NCBI RefSeq assembly: GCF_000955975.1
Contig: NZ_JYJF01000134.1
Location: forward strand, 1-17,413
Length of the DNA stretch: 17,413 bases
Direction: 5' to 3'
DNA from: Saccharothrix sp. ST-888
Lineage (GTDB): Bacteria; Actinomycetota; Actinomycetes; Streptomycetales; Streptomycetaceae
The notes under the pieces are model-generated. The model was given only the letters and a program-made list of their open reading frames with translations. It had not been told where the DNA came from and did no database searches. Numbering within the stretch: position 1 is the first letter of the stretch; each line of letters begins with the position of its first letter. The position numbers and the translations under genes are program-made. Shown in pieces: positions 6,476 through 12,713 of the stretch.

Positions 6476-7756
6476 TCAGAGCCTGCTGTACGCCTCGATG
6501 TCCTCGGTGAACTCCTCGATCGCCTGCGCGGTGAGCGTCAGCCGGGTGTCGGCGATGGCGATCAGGTAGTCCTCGGTGATGGCCGGTGTGCCGAGGCGCT
6601 GGGTGACCTCGCGTTCGAACGCCAGCTGTGCGCCCTTGCGGGCGGCGAACTCGATGTCGGCCGGGGTGAAGAGCTCACTGGTCTCCACCAGCCGGGCCAG
6701 GTCCACCGAGTCGGCGGCGGAGCCGAGGTAGCGGGTCCAGATCGCCTCGCGCGCAGCCGGGTTCGGCGGTCCGATCGGGATGACGTAGTCGAAGCGGCCG
6801 GGCCGCAGGAAGGCCGGGTCGAGGGAGCGCACCGAGTTGGTGGCACAGATCAGCAGCCGGTCGTCGTGCTCGCGGAAGCCGGGGATGAGTTTGAGCAGCT
6901 CGTTGGTGACCCCGTGCCCGGGATCGACCGCGTGCCCGGACCGTACGGCGGCGATCTCCTCGACCTCGTCGATGAACAGCAGCACCGCGTCCAGCTCGGC
7001 GAGGTCCGAGAACGCGTCCCGCAGCGCCATCGCCAGCCCCTCGTTGGTGGCCGCGGCCAGCCGGGACGGGAACAGCTCCACGAACGGCCAACTCAGCCGG
7101 GAGGCCACCGCCTTGGCGAAGCTGGTCTTCCCGGTGCCGGGCGGCCCGAACAGGATGACCGCCTTCGGCGGGGCCACGTTGTAGCGGTCGGCCAGGGCCG
7201 GCTCCGTCAGCGGCAGCACGATCCGGCGTTCGACGACCTGCTTCTCCCGCTCCATGCCGGCCATGTCGTCCCAGAGGCCGGCCGGCAGCATCCGGCCGCC
7301 CAGCGCCGAGAGTACGCCTGCGTTGGCCGCTCCCAGCGGCTCCAGCCGCTCGTAGTAGGTCAGCCCGCCACGGGTGAGATAGCCGGAGTGCTCCAGGGCC
7401 TTCGTCCCGGTGGCACCGGCGGGCAGCAGAGCGCTGATCCGGCGCACGCCCGACGCCCGCAGGCGCCGCTCCAGCTCGGCGAGCAGAGCGCTGCCGATCC
7501 CACGGTTGCGCCACTGGGACGCGAGCGCCAGCAGCAGGACCCACGCCCGCTCGCCCTGCGCCTGGGCCACCGCCATGCCGACCAGTTGGTCGCCGACCAC
7601 CGCGACCACCGCCGCCTGGTCGGCCTGGGCTGCGGCCATCACCTCGGAGACGGGGAAGACCGGCATCTCGTCGTCGGCCTGGCGGCTCTGGTCCCAGATC
7701 CGAATCGCCTGGTCGAGATCGCCCTCGTGGTAGTCGCGCAGACGCCACGCCACCAT
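6476..7756 (-). CDS. GNAT acetyltransferase - AAA ATPase fusion protein
   Basis: This is a 426-aa two-domain protein. Residues about 1-140 form a GNAT N-acetyltransferase domain with the acetyl-CoA motif QWRNRGIGSALL (81-92). Residues about 155-420 form an FtsH/Cdc48-type AAA ATPase: Walker A GPPGTGKT (204-211), Walker B VLLFIDEVEE (258-267), sensor-1 Asn307 in LLICATN, and arginine-finger-type RPGRFD (318-323). The AAA module is preceded by an LWDDMAGMEREK linker, typical of AAA proteins. All catalytic motifs look intact. The frame opens at GTG 7795, but ATG 7756 has a GAGGTGG ribosome binding site and sits 55 nt below a promoter, so I chose it. The acetyl acceptor and the ATPase client are unknown; a protein-remodelling AAA coupled to acetylation is only a hypothesis. 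It ends 165 bp before the Helicase_C_3 gene. Confidence 0.88.
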   Translation of the reverse strand: MVAWRLRDYHEGDLDQAIRIWDQSRQADDEMPVFPVSEVMAAAQADQAAVVAVVGDQLVGMAVAQAQGERAWVLLLALASQWRNRGIGSALLAELERRLRASGVRRISALLPAGATGTKALEHSGYLTRGGLTYYERLEPLGAANAGVLSALGGRMLPAGLWDDMAGMEREKQVVERRIVLPLTEPALADRYNVAPPKAVILFGPPGTGKTSFAKAVASRLSWPFVELFPSRLAAATNEGLAMALRDAFSDLAELDAVLLFIDEVEEIAAVRSGHAVDPGHGVTNELLKLIPGFREHDDRLLICATNSVRSLDPAFLRPGRFDYVIPIGPPNPAAREAIWTRYLGSAADSVDLARLVETSELFTPADIEFAARKGAQLAFEREVTQRLGTPAITEDYLIAIADTRLTLTAQAIEEFTEDIEAYSRL

Positions 7757-7817
7757 CGCCACCACCTCGCCCGGTCGGGGAGGTTCCATTGTCACGGCGC
7801 GCCGACCGGACGGCTAA

Positions 7818-7845
7818 TTCATACGTTCTTGTCCGGAGATGTCCA
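7818..7845 (-). promoter_or_regulatory. promoter of the GNAT-AAA gene
   Basis: On the minus strand a -35 TGGACA (7845-7840, 5 of 6 to consensus) and a -10 TATGAA (7823-7818) are spaced by 16 bp. Transcription would start near 7811 and give a 5' leader of about 55 nt before the ATG at 7756. The local AT-richness stands out in this GC-rich region. Confidence 0.5.
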
Positions 7846-7910
7846 CCTCCGTCATGGCCGACCCCGCCGACCGGAGCCCGACGTGACCCCTCACCTCCGC
7901 CCGGCCCGGC

Positions 7911-7932
7911 GCCCGGGACCCGGGACCCGGGC
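7911..7932 (-). terminator. CCCGGG triple repeat / hairpin after DEAD-box gene
   Basis: Three CCCGGG hexamers (7912-7917, 7919-7924, 7926-7931) repeat with a 7-bp period immediately beyond the TAG of the DEAD-box gene. GCCCGGG (7911-7917) can pair with CCCGGGC (7926-7932) around an 8-nt loop, and alternative pairings exist. It is probably a GC-rich terminator or decay barrier; no T-run follows. Confidence 0.4.
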
Positions 7933-9399
7933 CTACCGGTCCTGTGCCACCCGGGCGCCGCGCCGGGGCGAGCCGTTACGGGAGGCGTGCGAGGACTGGG
8001 GGTTCCGGGCACCGGCACCGTGGGCGGAGCGGCCGCGGCGGTCCCGGCCCGCGTAGGAGCCTCGGCGGGGGCGCTCGACCACCGGGTCGGCCACCACCAC
8101 GGGCACACCGGTGGGCACCCGGGCGCCGGTGATCCGGGCGAGTTCCTCGTCGCCGGAGTGGACGTGGGCGGACTCGGGGGTGACGCCGACGGCGGCCATC
8201 AGCCGGGCCGTCCCCCTGCGCTGGTTGGGCAGCACCAGGGTGACCACGGTGCCGGACTCGCCGGCGCGGGCCGTGCGGCCGCCCCGGTGCAGGTAGTCCT
8301 TGTGGTCGGTCGGCGGGTCGATGTTGACGACCAGGTCGAGGCCGTCGATGTGGATGCCCCGGGCGGCGACGTTGGTGGCGATCAGCGCGGTGACCGCTCC
8401 GGTACGGAACTGCTCCAGGGTCCGGGTGCGCTGCGGCTGGGACTTCCCGCCGTGCAGCGCGGCCGCCTTCACCCCGTTGGCCAGCAGGTTCTCCACCAGG
8501 CGGTCGGCGCCGTCCTTGGTGTCGGTGAACATGATCACGCCGCCCTCACGGGAGGCGATGTGGGCGATGGCGGCGTGCTTGTCCGCGTGGCGGACGTAGA
8601 GCACGTGGTGCTCCATCGTGCTGACCGTGGCGGCCGACGGGTCGACCGAATGGGTGACCGGGTCCTTGAGGAAGCGGCGCACCAGGCGGTCGACGTTGCG
8701 GTCCAGGGTGGCCGAGAACAGCAGGGTCTGGCCGTCGGCGGGGACCTGGTCGAGCAACTCGGTGACCTGCGGCAGGAATCCCAGGTCGGCCATCTGGTCG
8801 GCTTCGTCGAGGACCGTGACGGCGACGTCGTCGAGTCGGCAGGCGCCGCGCTGGATCAGGTCCGTCAGCCGTCCGGGCGTGGCGACGACCACCTCGGCCC
8901 CGCGGCCGAGCGCGTGCGCCTGGCGGCCGATCGGCATGCCGCCGACGAGGGTGGTCAGCCGGAGCCGGACCGAACCGGCGTAGGGGGTGAGGGCTTCGGT
9001 GACCTGCTGGGCGAGCTCCCTGGTGGGCACCAGTACGAGGGCCAGCGGCCGGCGCGGCTCGGCCCGCCGCCCGGCGGTACGGGCGAGGACGGCCAGGCCG
9101 AAGGCGATGGTCTTGCCGGAGCCCGTACGTCCGCGGCCCAGGACGTCCCGACCGGCCAGCGAGTTCGGCAGCGTGGCGGCCTGGATCGGGAACGGCGAGG
9201 TCACCCCGTGGCGGGTCAGCGTCGCGAGGAGCGTCCCCGGCAGCTCCAGCTCGGCGAACGACTCGACGGCGGGCAGCGCCGGGACCTTGGGGACGGGGAC
9301 GGCGGGCACGTCCTGGGCCGGATCGGCCTGACGGCCCCTCGGGCCGGACCCGGCCCGTGCGCCGGACGTCCGGCGCGGAGAACCAGTGGAGCGAATCAT
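7933..9399 (-). CDS. DEAD-box ATP-dependent RNA helicase
   Basis: This 488-aa RNA helicase unwinds RNA duplexes in the cytoplasm, for example during cold adaptation, ribosome assembly or mRNA turnover. All core motifs are present: Q motif (FPIQ, 70-73), motif I GRTGSGKT (90-97), Ia PTRELAQQ (125-132), Ib TPGRL (174-178), II DEAD (198-201), III SAT (229-231), V ATNVAARGI (341-349) and VI HRGGRTARAG (371-380). Motif VI has Gly where many family members have Ile (HRIGRTGR). N-terminal (1-45) and C-terminal (440-488) extensions are disordered; the C-terminal one is Arg/Gly/Ser-rich, suiting RNA binding. The frame opens to 9606, but ATG 9399 has an AGGAAGG ribosome binding site 6 nt upstream. A cold-shock protein gene lies directly upstream in the same direction, beyond a strong terminator, so the two are probably separate transcripts. 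Confidence 0.95.
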   Translation of the reverse strand: MIRSTGSPRRTSGARAGSGPRGRQADPAQDVPAVPVPKVPALPAVESFAELELPGTLLATLTRHGVTSPFPIQAATLPNSLAGRDVLGRGRTGSGKTIAFGLAVLARTAGRRAEPRRPLALVLVPTRELAQQVTEALTPYAGSVRLRLTTLVGGMPIGRQAHALGRGAEVVVATPGRLTDLIQRGACRLDDVAVTVLDEADQMADLGFLPQVTELLDQVPADGQTLLFSATLDRNVDRLVRRFLKDPVTHSVDPSAATVSTMEHHVLYVRHADKHAAIAHIASREGGVIMFTDTKDGADRLVENLLANGVKAAALHGGKSQPQRTRTLEQFRTGAVTALIATNVAARGIHIDGLDLVVNIDPPTDHKDYLHRGGRTARAGESGTVVTLVLPNQRRGTARLMAAVGVTPESAHVHSGDEELARITGARVPTGVPVVVADPVVERPRRGSYAGRDRRGRSAHGAGARNPQSSHASRNGSPRRGARVAQDR

Positions 9400-9582
9400 G
9401 CGAAACCTTCCTGATGGTGGCACGTCACCTGGAAGGACTCGCAGCGCGAGACCGCATGAAATTCGCAAGAACGGGCCAGGAGTGTGAAGAACAGCGCCCG
9501 GAGGATGTTTTTCCCGGTGCGGGACGGCCGCCGGGGCGGGGCCGTGCGCCCCGAAGGACGGAGGCGGCTCAGGAAATGCCGA

Positions 9583-9617
9583 GGGCCCGCACCGTGCGAA
9601 ATACACGGTGCGGGCCC
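9583..9617 (-). terminator. strong hairpin terminator of the cold-shock gene
   Basis: A perfect 14-bp stem (9583-9596 pairing with 9604-9617) closes a 7-nt loop. It begins 33 nt beyond the stop codon of the csp gene on the minus strand. The downstream flank (TCGGCATTTCC on the minus strand) has only a short T-run, which is usual for high-GC terminators. It separates csp from the DEAD-box gene. Confidence 0.8.
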
Positions 9618-9650
9618 CTGCTGCCTGGCAGGTGCATGCAGCGAGAAGTA

Positions 9651-9854
9651 CTAGAGCGGACGAATGTTCTCCGCCTGCGGGCCCTTCTGGCCCTGCGTGA
9701 CGTCGAACTCGACCTTCTGGCCCTCAAGCAGCTCACGGAAGCCGTTGGCGTTGATGTTCGAGTAGTGGGCGAACACGTCAGGGCCGCCACCGTCCTGCTC
9801 GATGAAGCCGAAGCCCTTTTCCGAGTTGAACCACTTGACAGTGCCATTAGCCAT
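9651..9854 (-). CDS. CspA-family cold-shock protein
   Basis: This is a 67-aa single cold-shock domain (OB fold) that binds single-stranded RNA and DNA and acts as an RNA chaperone. The sequence is textbook: NGTVKWFNSEKGFGFI (3-18) with RNP1 (KGFGFI), RNP2 (VFAHYS, 27-32), then FRELLEGQKVEFDV and the C-terminal GPQAENIRPL. The start ATG at 9854 is preceded by AAGGAG with a 6-nt T-rich spacer, an optimal ribosome binding site. The leader upstream is GC-rich and structured (including the 9950-9976 hairpin), and the gene ends in a strong terminator, so it is probably a short monocistronic mRNA. The DEAD-box gene follows and the divergent 75-aa gene lies 273 bp upstream. Confidence 0.97.
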   Translation of the reverse strand: MANGTVKWFNSEKGFGFIEQDGGGPDVFAHYSNINANGFRELLEGQKVEFDVTQGQKGPQAENIRPL

Positions 9855-9940
9855 AAAAAACTCCTTGAAAGGCGCTCCGAAACTCGCGCCTCGCGAGCCT
9901 CGCGTCGCCGCGATGATGCCCCGCCCGGGGAAGAGCCGGG

Positions 9941-9976
9941 AAACAGAAATGCGCCTGCGGTCAACCAGCAGGCGCA
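9941..9976 (-). promoter_or_regulatory. terminator-like hairpin in the csp leader
   Basis: TGCGCCTGC (9950-9958) and GCAGGCGCA (9968-9976) form a perfect 9-bp stem with a 9-nt loop. On the minus strand it is followed by TTTCTGTTT, like an intrinsic terminator, but it lies about 95 nt upstream of the csp start codon and not after any minus-strand gene. It could be an attenuator or cold-responsive leader element, provided the csp promoter lies further upstream. A weak -10 candidate, TACAGT on the minus strand, is at 10014-10019. Confidence 0.45.
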
Positions 9977-10114
9977 CACAGAGTTCATGGGGACCAAAAC
10001 TGCAACTACCACGACTGTAGCAGGGTTCGGCCCGAAACGGGGGCCGATGACCAAGATCCAGAAAAACAGGAAAATTTCGGTCCCCGGAACAGCCATACCG
10101 CGTCGGAGCAGGCG

Positions 10115-10127
10115 CATACTGACACGG
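10115..10127 (+). promoter_or_regulatory. leaderless -10 element for the 75-aa gene
   Basis: CATACT (10115-10120) is followed by 7 nt and then the ATG at 10128, with no Shine-Dalgarno sequence in between. This suggests a leaderless transcript. The -35 region is unclear. Confidence 0.35.
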
Positions 10128-10355
10128 ATGACGAATGCAGCCGCGCCTCGGCGCCACCTACCCACCAGTCCCTTCCGCTCCGCGCCCCCGCCGCCGCCCA
10201 AGCAGTTCGGCGTCGGAGACCGTGTGAGCCACGACCAGTACGGGCTCGGCCGGGTCGTCGGTATCGAGGGCGACGGCCTGATCGCGGTGCTCGTCGACTT
10301 CGGCACGCGGCAGGAGCGGATCCTGCCTCCCTTCGCCAAGCTGTTCCTGCTCTGA
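10128..10355 (+). CDS. small UvrD/PcrA C-terminal-like (Tudor-fold) protein
   Basis: This is a 75-aa protein. A Pro-rich N-terminus (1-25) leads into a compact domain, FGVGDRVSHDQYGLGRVVGIEG (27-48), followed by AVLVDFG (53-59) and a C-terminal FAKLFLL. The pattern 'GDRV.H..YGLG.VV.IEG...VDFG' resembles the Tudor-like C-terminal domain of UvrD/PcrA helicases, which binds RNA polymerase, and more loosely CarD-type domains. Streptomycetes have stand-alone proteins of this kind next to csp genes (recollection). The function is unknown; an interaction with RNA polymerase is inference. It is divergently arranged with csp, and a stem-loop lies beyond its stop. Confidence 0.8.
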   Translation: MTNAAAPRRHLPTSPFRSAPPPPPKQFGVGDRVSHDQYGLGRVVGIEGDGLIAVLVDFGTRQERILPPFAKLFLL

Positions 10356-10361
10356 TGTGAG

Positions 10362-10402
10362 GGCGCTCGGGCGGCCGACTCCACCGCCCGTGGCGCCGTT
10401 TC
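10362..10402. terminator. bidirectional hairpin between convergent genes
   Basis: GGCGC-t-CGGGCGG (10362-10374) pairs with CCGCCCG-tg-GCGCC (10384-10397) around a 9-nt loop, followed by GTTTCG. It lies just after the stop of the 75-aa gene and about 110 nt beyond the end of the convergent tetR gene, so it mainly serves the plus-strand gene. Confidence 0.6.
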
Positions 10403-10508
10403 GACCCGGCGGGCCGAGCGCTGCTGTCCGCGCGCCCCAAAGGCCCGACCGGGCTTGACGCGTTTCCCGTGCGCCCGCTCACGGCGCACACCGCCGCGAC
10501 CGCCCCGG

Positions 10509-11117
10509 TCAGCGGCCGACCAGGACGGGCCGGCCCGGACGACCGATGCGGGTGGTGCGGCTCTGCAGGGCTGCGCGCAGCGTCGGCGCGAGGATCCGTC
10601 GTACGTCGGCGCTGTCGAGCTGCGCCGAGGCGGGCAGCGGGTTCAGGTACCTGGTGAAGATCAGACCGCCGAGCACGGTGACGGCGGCGAGGGCCCGTTC
10701 GGTGGCGTCCGGACCACCCAGATATTCAGCGATCCGGCCGAGGACCTCGCGTTCGAGGTACTCCCGGAACACCTGCATGACGTCCTCGCCGTGCATCGCC
10801 AGCCGGTTGAGGTCGGTGTCGTCCCAAAGGTCGGTGACGGCTCGCAGGAGGCGGTCGGGCAGGCCCGCGGGGTCGCCCCGAAGAGCGCCGGCAAGGTCGA
10901 GCGCACGGGCGCACTGCACCTGTGTCACCTCGCCGAACAGGCCCTGCTTGGAGCCGAAGTGGTAGCTGATCAGCGCCTGGTCGACCCCCGCCGCGGCGGC
11001 GACCGCCCGCAGGGTGGTGCCCCGGTAGCCGTGCTCCACGAACAGTTCGCGAGCGGCCTCGGCGATGCGGGCCCTGGTGGGCGGGTTGCCGCGCGGGCGG
11101 CCTCGCGTTTTATTCAT
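10509..11117 (-). CDS. TetR-family transcriptional regulator
   Basis: This is a 202-aa TetR repressor. The N-terminal DNA-binding domain is typical (residues 15-64: RIAEAARELFVEHGYRGTTL, then VAAAAGVDQALISYHFGSKQGLF with the recognition helix at about 45-52). The C-terminal ligand-binding part carries a TetR_C-like stretch including LGGLIFTRYLNPLP. The ATG at 11117 lies 8 nt below a -10 element, so the mRNA is almost leaderless. The gene is divergent from an NAD(P)-binding protein gene, and a palindrome covers its start codon (11111-11129). Autorepression and control of the neighbour are likely. The ligand is unknown. Confidence 0.93.
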   Translation of the reverse strand: MNKTRGRPRGNPPTRARIAEAARELFVEHGYRGTTLRAVAAAAGVDQALISYHFGSKQGLFGEVTQVQCARALDLAGALRGDPAGLPDRLLRAVTDLWDDTDLNRLAMHGEDVMQVFREYLEREVLGRIAEYLGGPDATERALAAVTVLGGLIFTRYLNPLPASAQLDSADVRRILAPTLRAALQSRTTRIGRPGRPVLVGR

Positions 11118-11129
11118 CAGCGTTGAATA
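11111..11129. promoter_or_regulatory. probable TetR operator (TATTCA-N7-TGAATA)
   Basis: This is a perfect inverted repeat with 6-bp arms, TATTCA (11111-11116) and TGAATA (11124-11129), separated by 7 bp. It covers the tetR start codon, predicted transcription start and part of the -10, and lies 75 bp upstream of the divergent gene start. The position and symmetry fit a TetR dimer site for autoregulation. Confidence 0.6.
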
Positions 11130-11155
11130 TTGCGGGCCCCGATCGGCACAGTCAA
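11126..11155 (-). promoter_or_regulatory. promoter of the tetR gene
   Basis: On the minus strand a -35 TTGACT (11155-11150) and a -10 AATATT (11131-11126) are spaced by 18 bp. The -10 overlaps one arm of the palindrome at 11111-11129, so bound repressor would block polymerase. AATATT is self-complementary and could also serve the divergent gene, although no plus-strand -35 is apparent. Confidence 0.6.
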
Positions 11156-11203
11156 GGCGTTCTCAGCCCCCGGACCCGCCGGGGTGAGGCGAGGAGGAAC
11201 GCC

Positions 11204-11896
11204 ATGCGCATCACCGTCTTCGGCGCCACCGGCCCGACCGGACGCCGGCTGACCGAGCAGGCCCTGGCCGCCGGGCACCGGGTCACGGCGGTGGCACGCC
11301 GCCCGGAGAGCCTTCCGGCGCGGGCGGGGCTCACGGTGGTCGGCGCCGACGCCACCGAACCGGACGCGGTCGGCGCGGCGGTCGCGGGCAGCGACGCCGT
11401 CCTGTCCGCCCTGGGGGCCCGGCCCGGCCGCCGGCCGGTGACCGTCTACTCGGCGGGCGCGCGGAACATCGTCTCGGCCATGGAACGGCACGGCGTGCGG
11501 CGCCTGCTGGTGGTCAGCTCCAGCGTCGTCGACCCCGCCTGGCGTCCCAGCGGCGCGTTCTTCTTCAACCACGTGCTGGACCCGTACGTGAACAGGGTGA
11601 TCGCCCGGACCGCGCACGAGGACATGCGCCGGATGGAGGCACTGATCAAGGAGAGCAGCCTCGACTGGACGATCGTCCGGCCGTCGGGGCTGTTCGACCA
11701 CCCGGTGGTGACGGACCACCGGCTCGCCGAGGACAGTGCGGACGGCCTGTTCACGGCGCGGTCCGACCTGGCCGCGAGCATGCTGGCGCAGCTGGCCGAC
11801 GACCGCTTCGTCCGCCGGGCGATGGGCGTGGTCACGACGGAGGTCAAGCCGAGCATCGCCCGGCTGATCTGGCGCGAGGGCACCGGGAAGCGGTAG
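11204..11896 (+). CDS. NAD(P)-binding NmrA/SDR-type protein
   Basis: This 230-aa Rossmann-fold protein is of the NmrA-like / atypical SDR (NAD(P)H-binding) group. The dinucleotide-binding motif is at the very N-terminus: MRITVFGATGPTGRRL, with G7xxG10xxG13. Further family features are DAVLSALG (about 65-72), RLLVVSSSVVD (about 100-110) and the DWTIVRPSGLFD segment (about 155-166). It has no clear Tyr-x-x-x-Lys catalytic pair, consistent with the atypical group, whose members act as reductases, isomerases or redox sensors. The ribosome binding site GAGGAGG (11191-11197) fixes the ATG at 11204. It is probably regulated by the divergent TetR. Substrate unknown. Confidence 0.9.
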   Translation: MRITVFGATGPTGRRLTEQALAAGHRVTAVARRPESLPARAGLTVVGADATEPDAVGAAVAGSDAVLSALGARPGRRPVTVYSAGARNIVSAMERHGVRRLLVVSSSVVDPAWRPSGAFFFNHVLDPYVNRVIARTAHEDMRRMEALIKESSLDWTIVRPSGLFDHPVVTDHRLAEDSADGLFTARSDLAASMLAQLADDRFVRRAMGVVTTEVKPSIARLIWREGTGKR

Positions 11897-11955
11897 CCGC
11901 CGAGCCGGACTCCCCACCCACCGGAGCCGCCGGCCATCCCCCTCCCGCCAGCCGA

Positions 11956-11981
11956 CCGGGCACTCAACCGGCCGGGCACTC
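11956..11981. repeat. 16-bp-period direct repeat in convergent intergenic region
   Basis: CCGGGCACTC occurs at 11956-11965 and again at 11972-11981, with similar flanks (period 16 bp). The 109-bp gap between the convergent SDR-type and CGNR genes otherwise shows only GC-rich potential hairpins and no clear terminator with a T-run. The function of the repeat is not apparent. Confidence 0.4.
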
Positions 11982-12005
11982 GAACGGGCAGGAACCGCCC
12001 GCCCG

Positions 12006-12611
12006 TCAGGCGCCCGCTCGGGAGCGGGCGGCCGCCGTCTGGCGGTGCTGGCTGGCCTTGGCCCGGTTGCCGCAGGCGGCCATCGAGCACCAACGGCGCC
12101 GCCGGCCGGCCGAGTTGTCGATGAACCGGGCGCTGCAGTTGGCGCCGGCGCAGATCCGCAGCCTGGTCCGCAGGTCGCTGCCGAGCATCTCCGCCGCGTC
12201 CACGGCGATCCGGCAGAGCGCGCCGAAGGCGTCCGAGGGCACGGTGTTGACCCGGAAGACCGGCAGGCCGTCGACCAGGTCGAGGTGCGGCGGGTACTGC
12301 GCCGCGCGGGCCAGCCAGGTGTTGACGACCTGCACCGGCTCGGCCGCGAGGGGCTCACCCGCGACCACCGCGATCAGCCCGCGGTCGATGGCCTCGCGCA
12401 GCTCGATGGCCGCCGCCAGCAGCGCTTCGTCCACGGCGGCCCGGCCGGGGGTGAGCTCGGCGGCCTCCAGCCAGCGGCTGAGGTCGGCGGGCTCGCGGAG
12501 CAGCTCGCGGCCGCCCTCGAACCGGTACCGGCGGGTGTTCACCAGGTGGATGCTGGGCCGGCCGCCGTACCAGACATAGTCGGGATCTCTCTCCTCCGTC
12601 GTCATAACCAT
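12006..12611 (-). CDS. ABATE / CGNR zinc-finger transcriptional regulator
   Basis: This is a 201-aa protein. The N-terminal ABATE-type domain (WYGGRPSIHLVNTRRYR at 14-30, a stress-related predicted sensor) is followed by a C-terminal CGNR zinc finger (about 150-190). The finger has Cys154, Cys159, Cys175 and Cys180 as ligands and the signature CGNRAKASQHR. CGNR proteins are predicted DNA-binding regulators, widespread in streptomycetes. Two start codons are possible: ATG 12611 and ATG 12605. Neither has a Shine-Dalgarno sequence and both lie inside a palindromic site (12605-12622), which implies a leaderless, autoregulated transcript. The divergent neighbour is an MFS exporter, the likely target. 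An 8-bp-stem hairpin (12011-12030) lies within the last codons. Confidence 0.92.
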   Translation of the reverse strand: MVMTTEERDPDYVWYGGRPSIHLVNTRRYRFEGGRELLREPADLSRWLEAAELTPGRAAVDEALLAAAIELREAIDRGLIAVVAGEPLAAEPVQVVNTWLARAAQYPPHLDLVDGLPVFRVNTVPSDAFGALCRIAVDAAEMLGSDLRTRLRICAGANCSARFIDNSAGRRRRWCSMAACGNRAKASQHRQTAAARSRAGA

Positions 12612-12650
12612 ATGCTAGGTTAGCTGGCCTGATAACCCTATGACTGGTTA
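12604..12650. promoter_or_regulatory. paired operator sites TAACC-N8-GGTTA
   Basis: There are two near-identical 19-bp elements, ATAACCATATGCTAGGTTA (12604-12622) and ATAACCCTATGACTGGTTA (12632-12650). Each contains a palindrome TAACC-N8-GGTTA, and their start-to-start distance is 28 bp. They lie in the intergenic region between the divergent CGNR and MFS genes; the first overlaps the CGNR start codon and the second ends 63 bp before the MFS start. The AT-rich core TATG of the second could be part of a plus-strand -10 (TATGAC, 12639-12644). This is a strong candidate for the binding site of the CGNR protein or another local regulator. Confidence 0.7.
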
Positions 12651-12713
12651 CTCCGCCTCGCTCGCCGTGCGGGCCGCGAACAGCGGGCGGACGGCGAGGA
12701 GAGAGGCACACCG

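Noticed and set aside
4943..8056. Plus-strand open frame of 1037 codons antisense to the Helicase_C_3 and GNAT-AAA genes
   Set aside because: It is a GC-driven antisense shadow rich in Arg/Gly/His/Gln/Val with no domain. The minus strand carries complete, recognisable domains over the same interval.
12011..12030. 8-bp-stem hairpin CGCCCGCT/AGCGGGCG as terminator of the CGNR gene
   Set aside because: It lies inside the last codons of the CGNR coding region, before the stop, so it is not a conventional terminator for that gene; it might act on plus-strand read-through.
11117..12358. Minus-strand frame of 413 codons spanning the SDR-type gene and part of the CGNR gene
   Set aside because: It crosses two real genes and an intergenic region, and has no domain or ribosome binding site.
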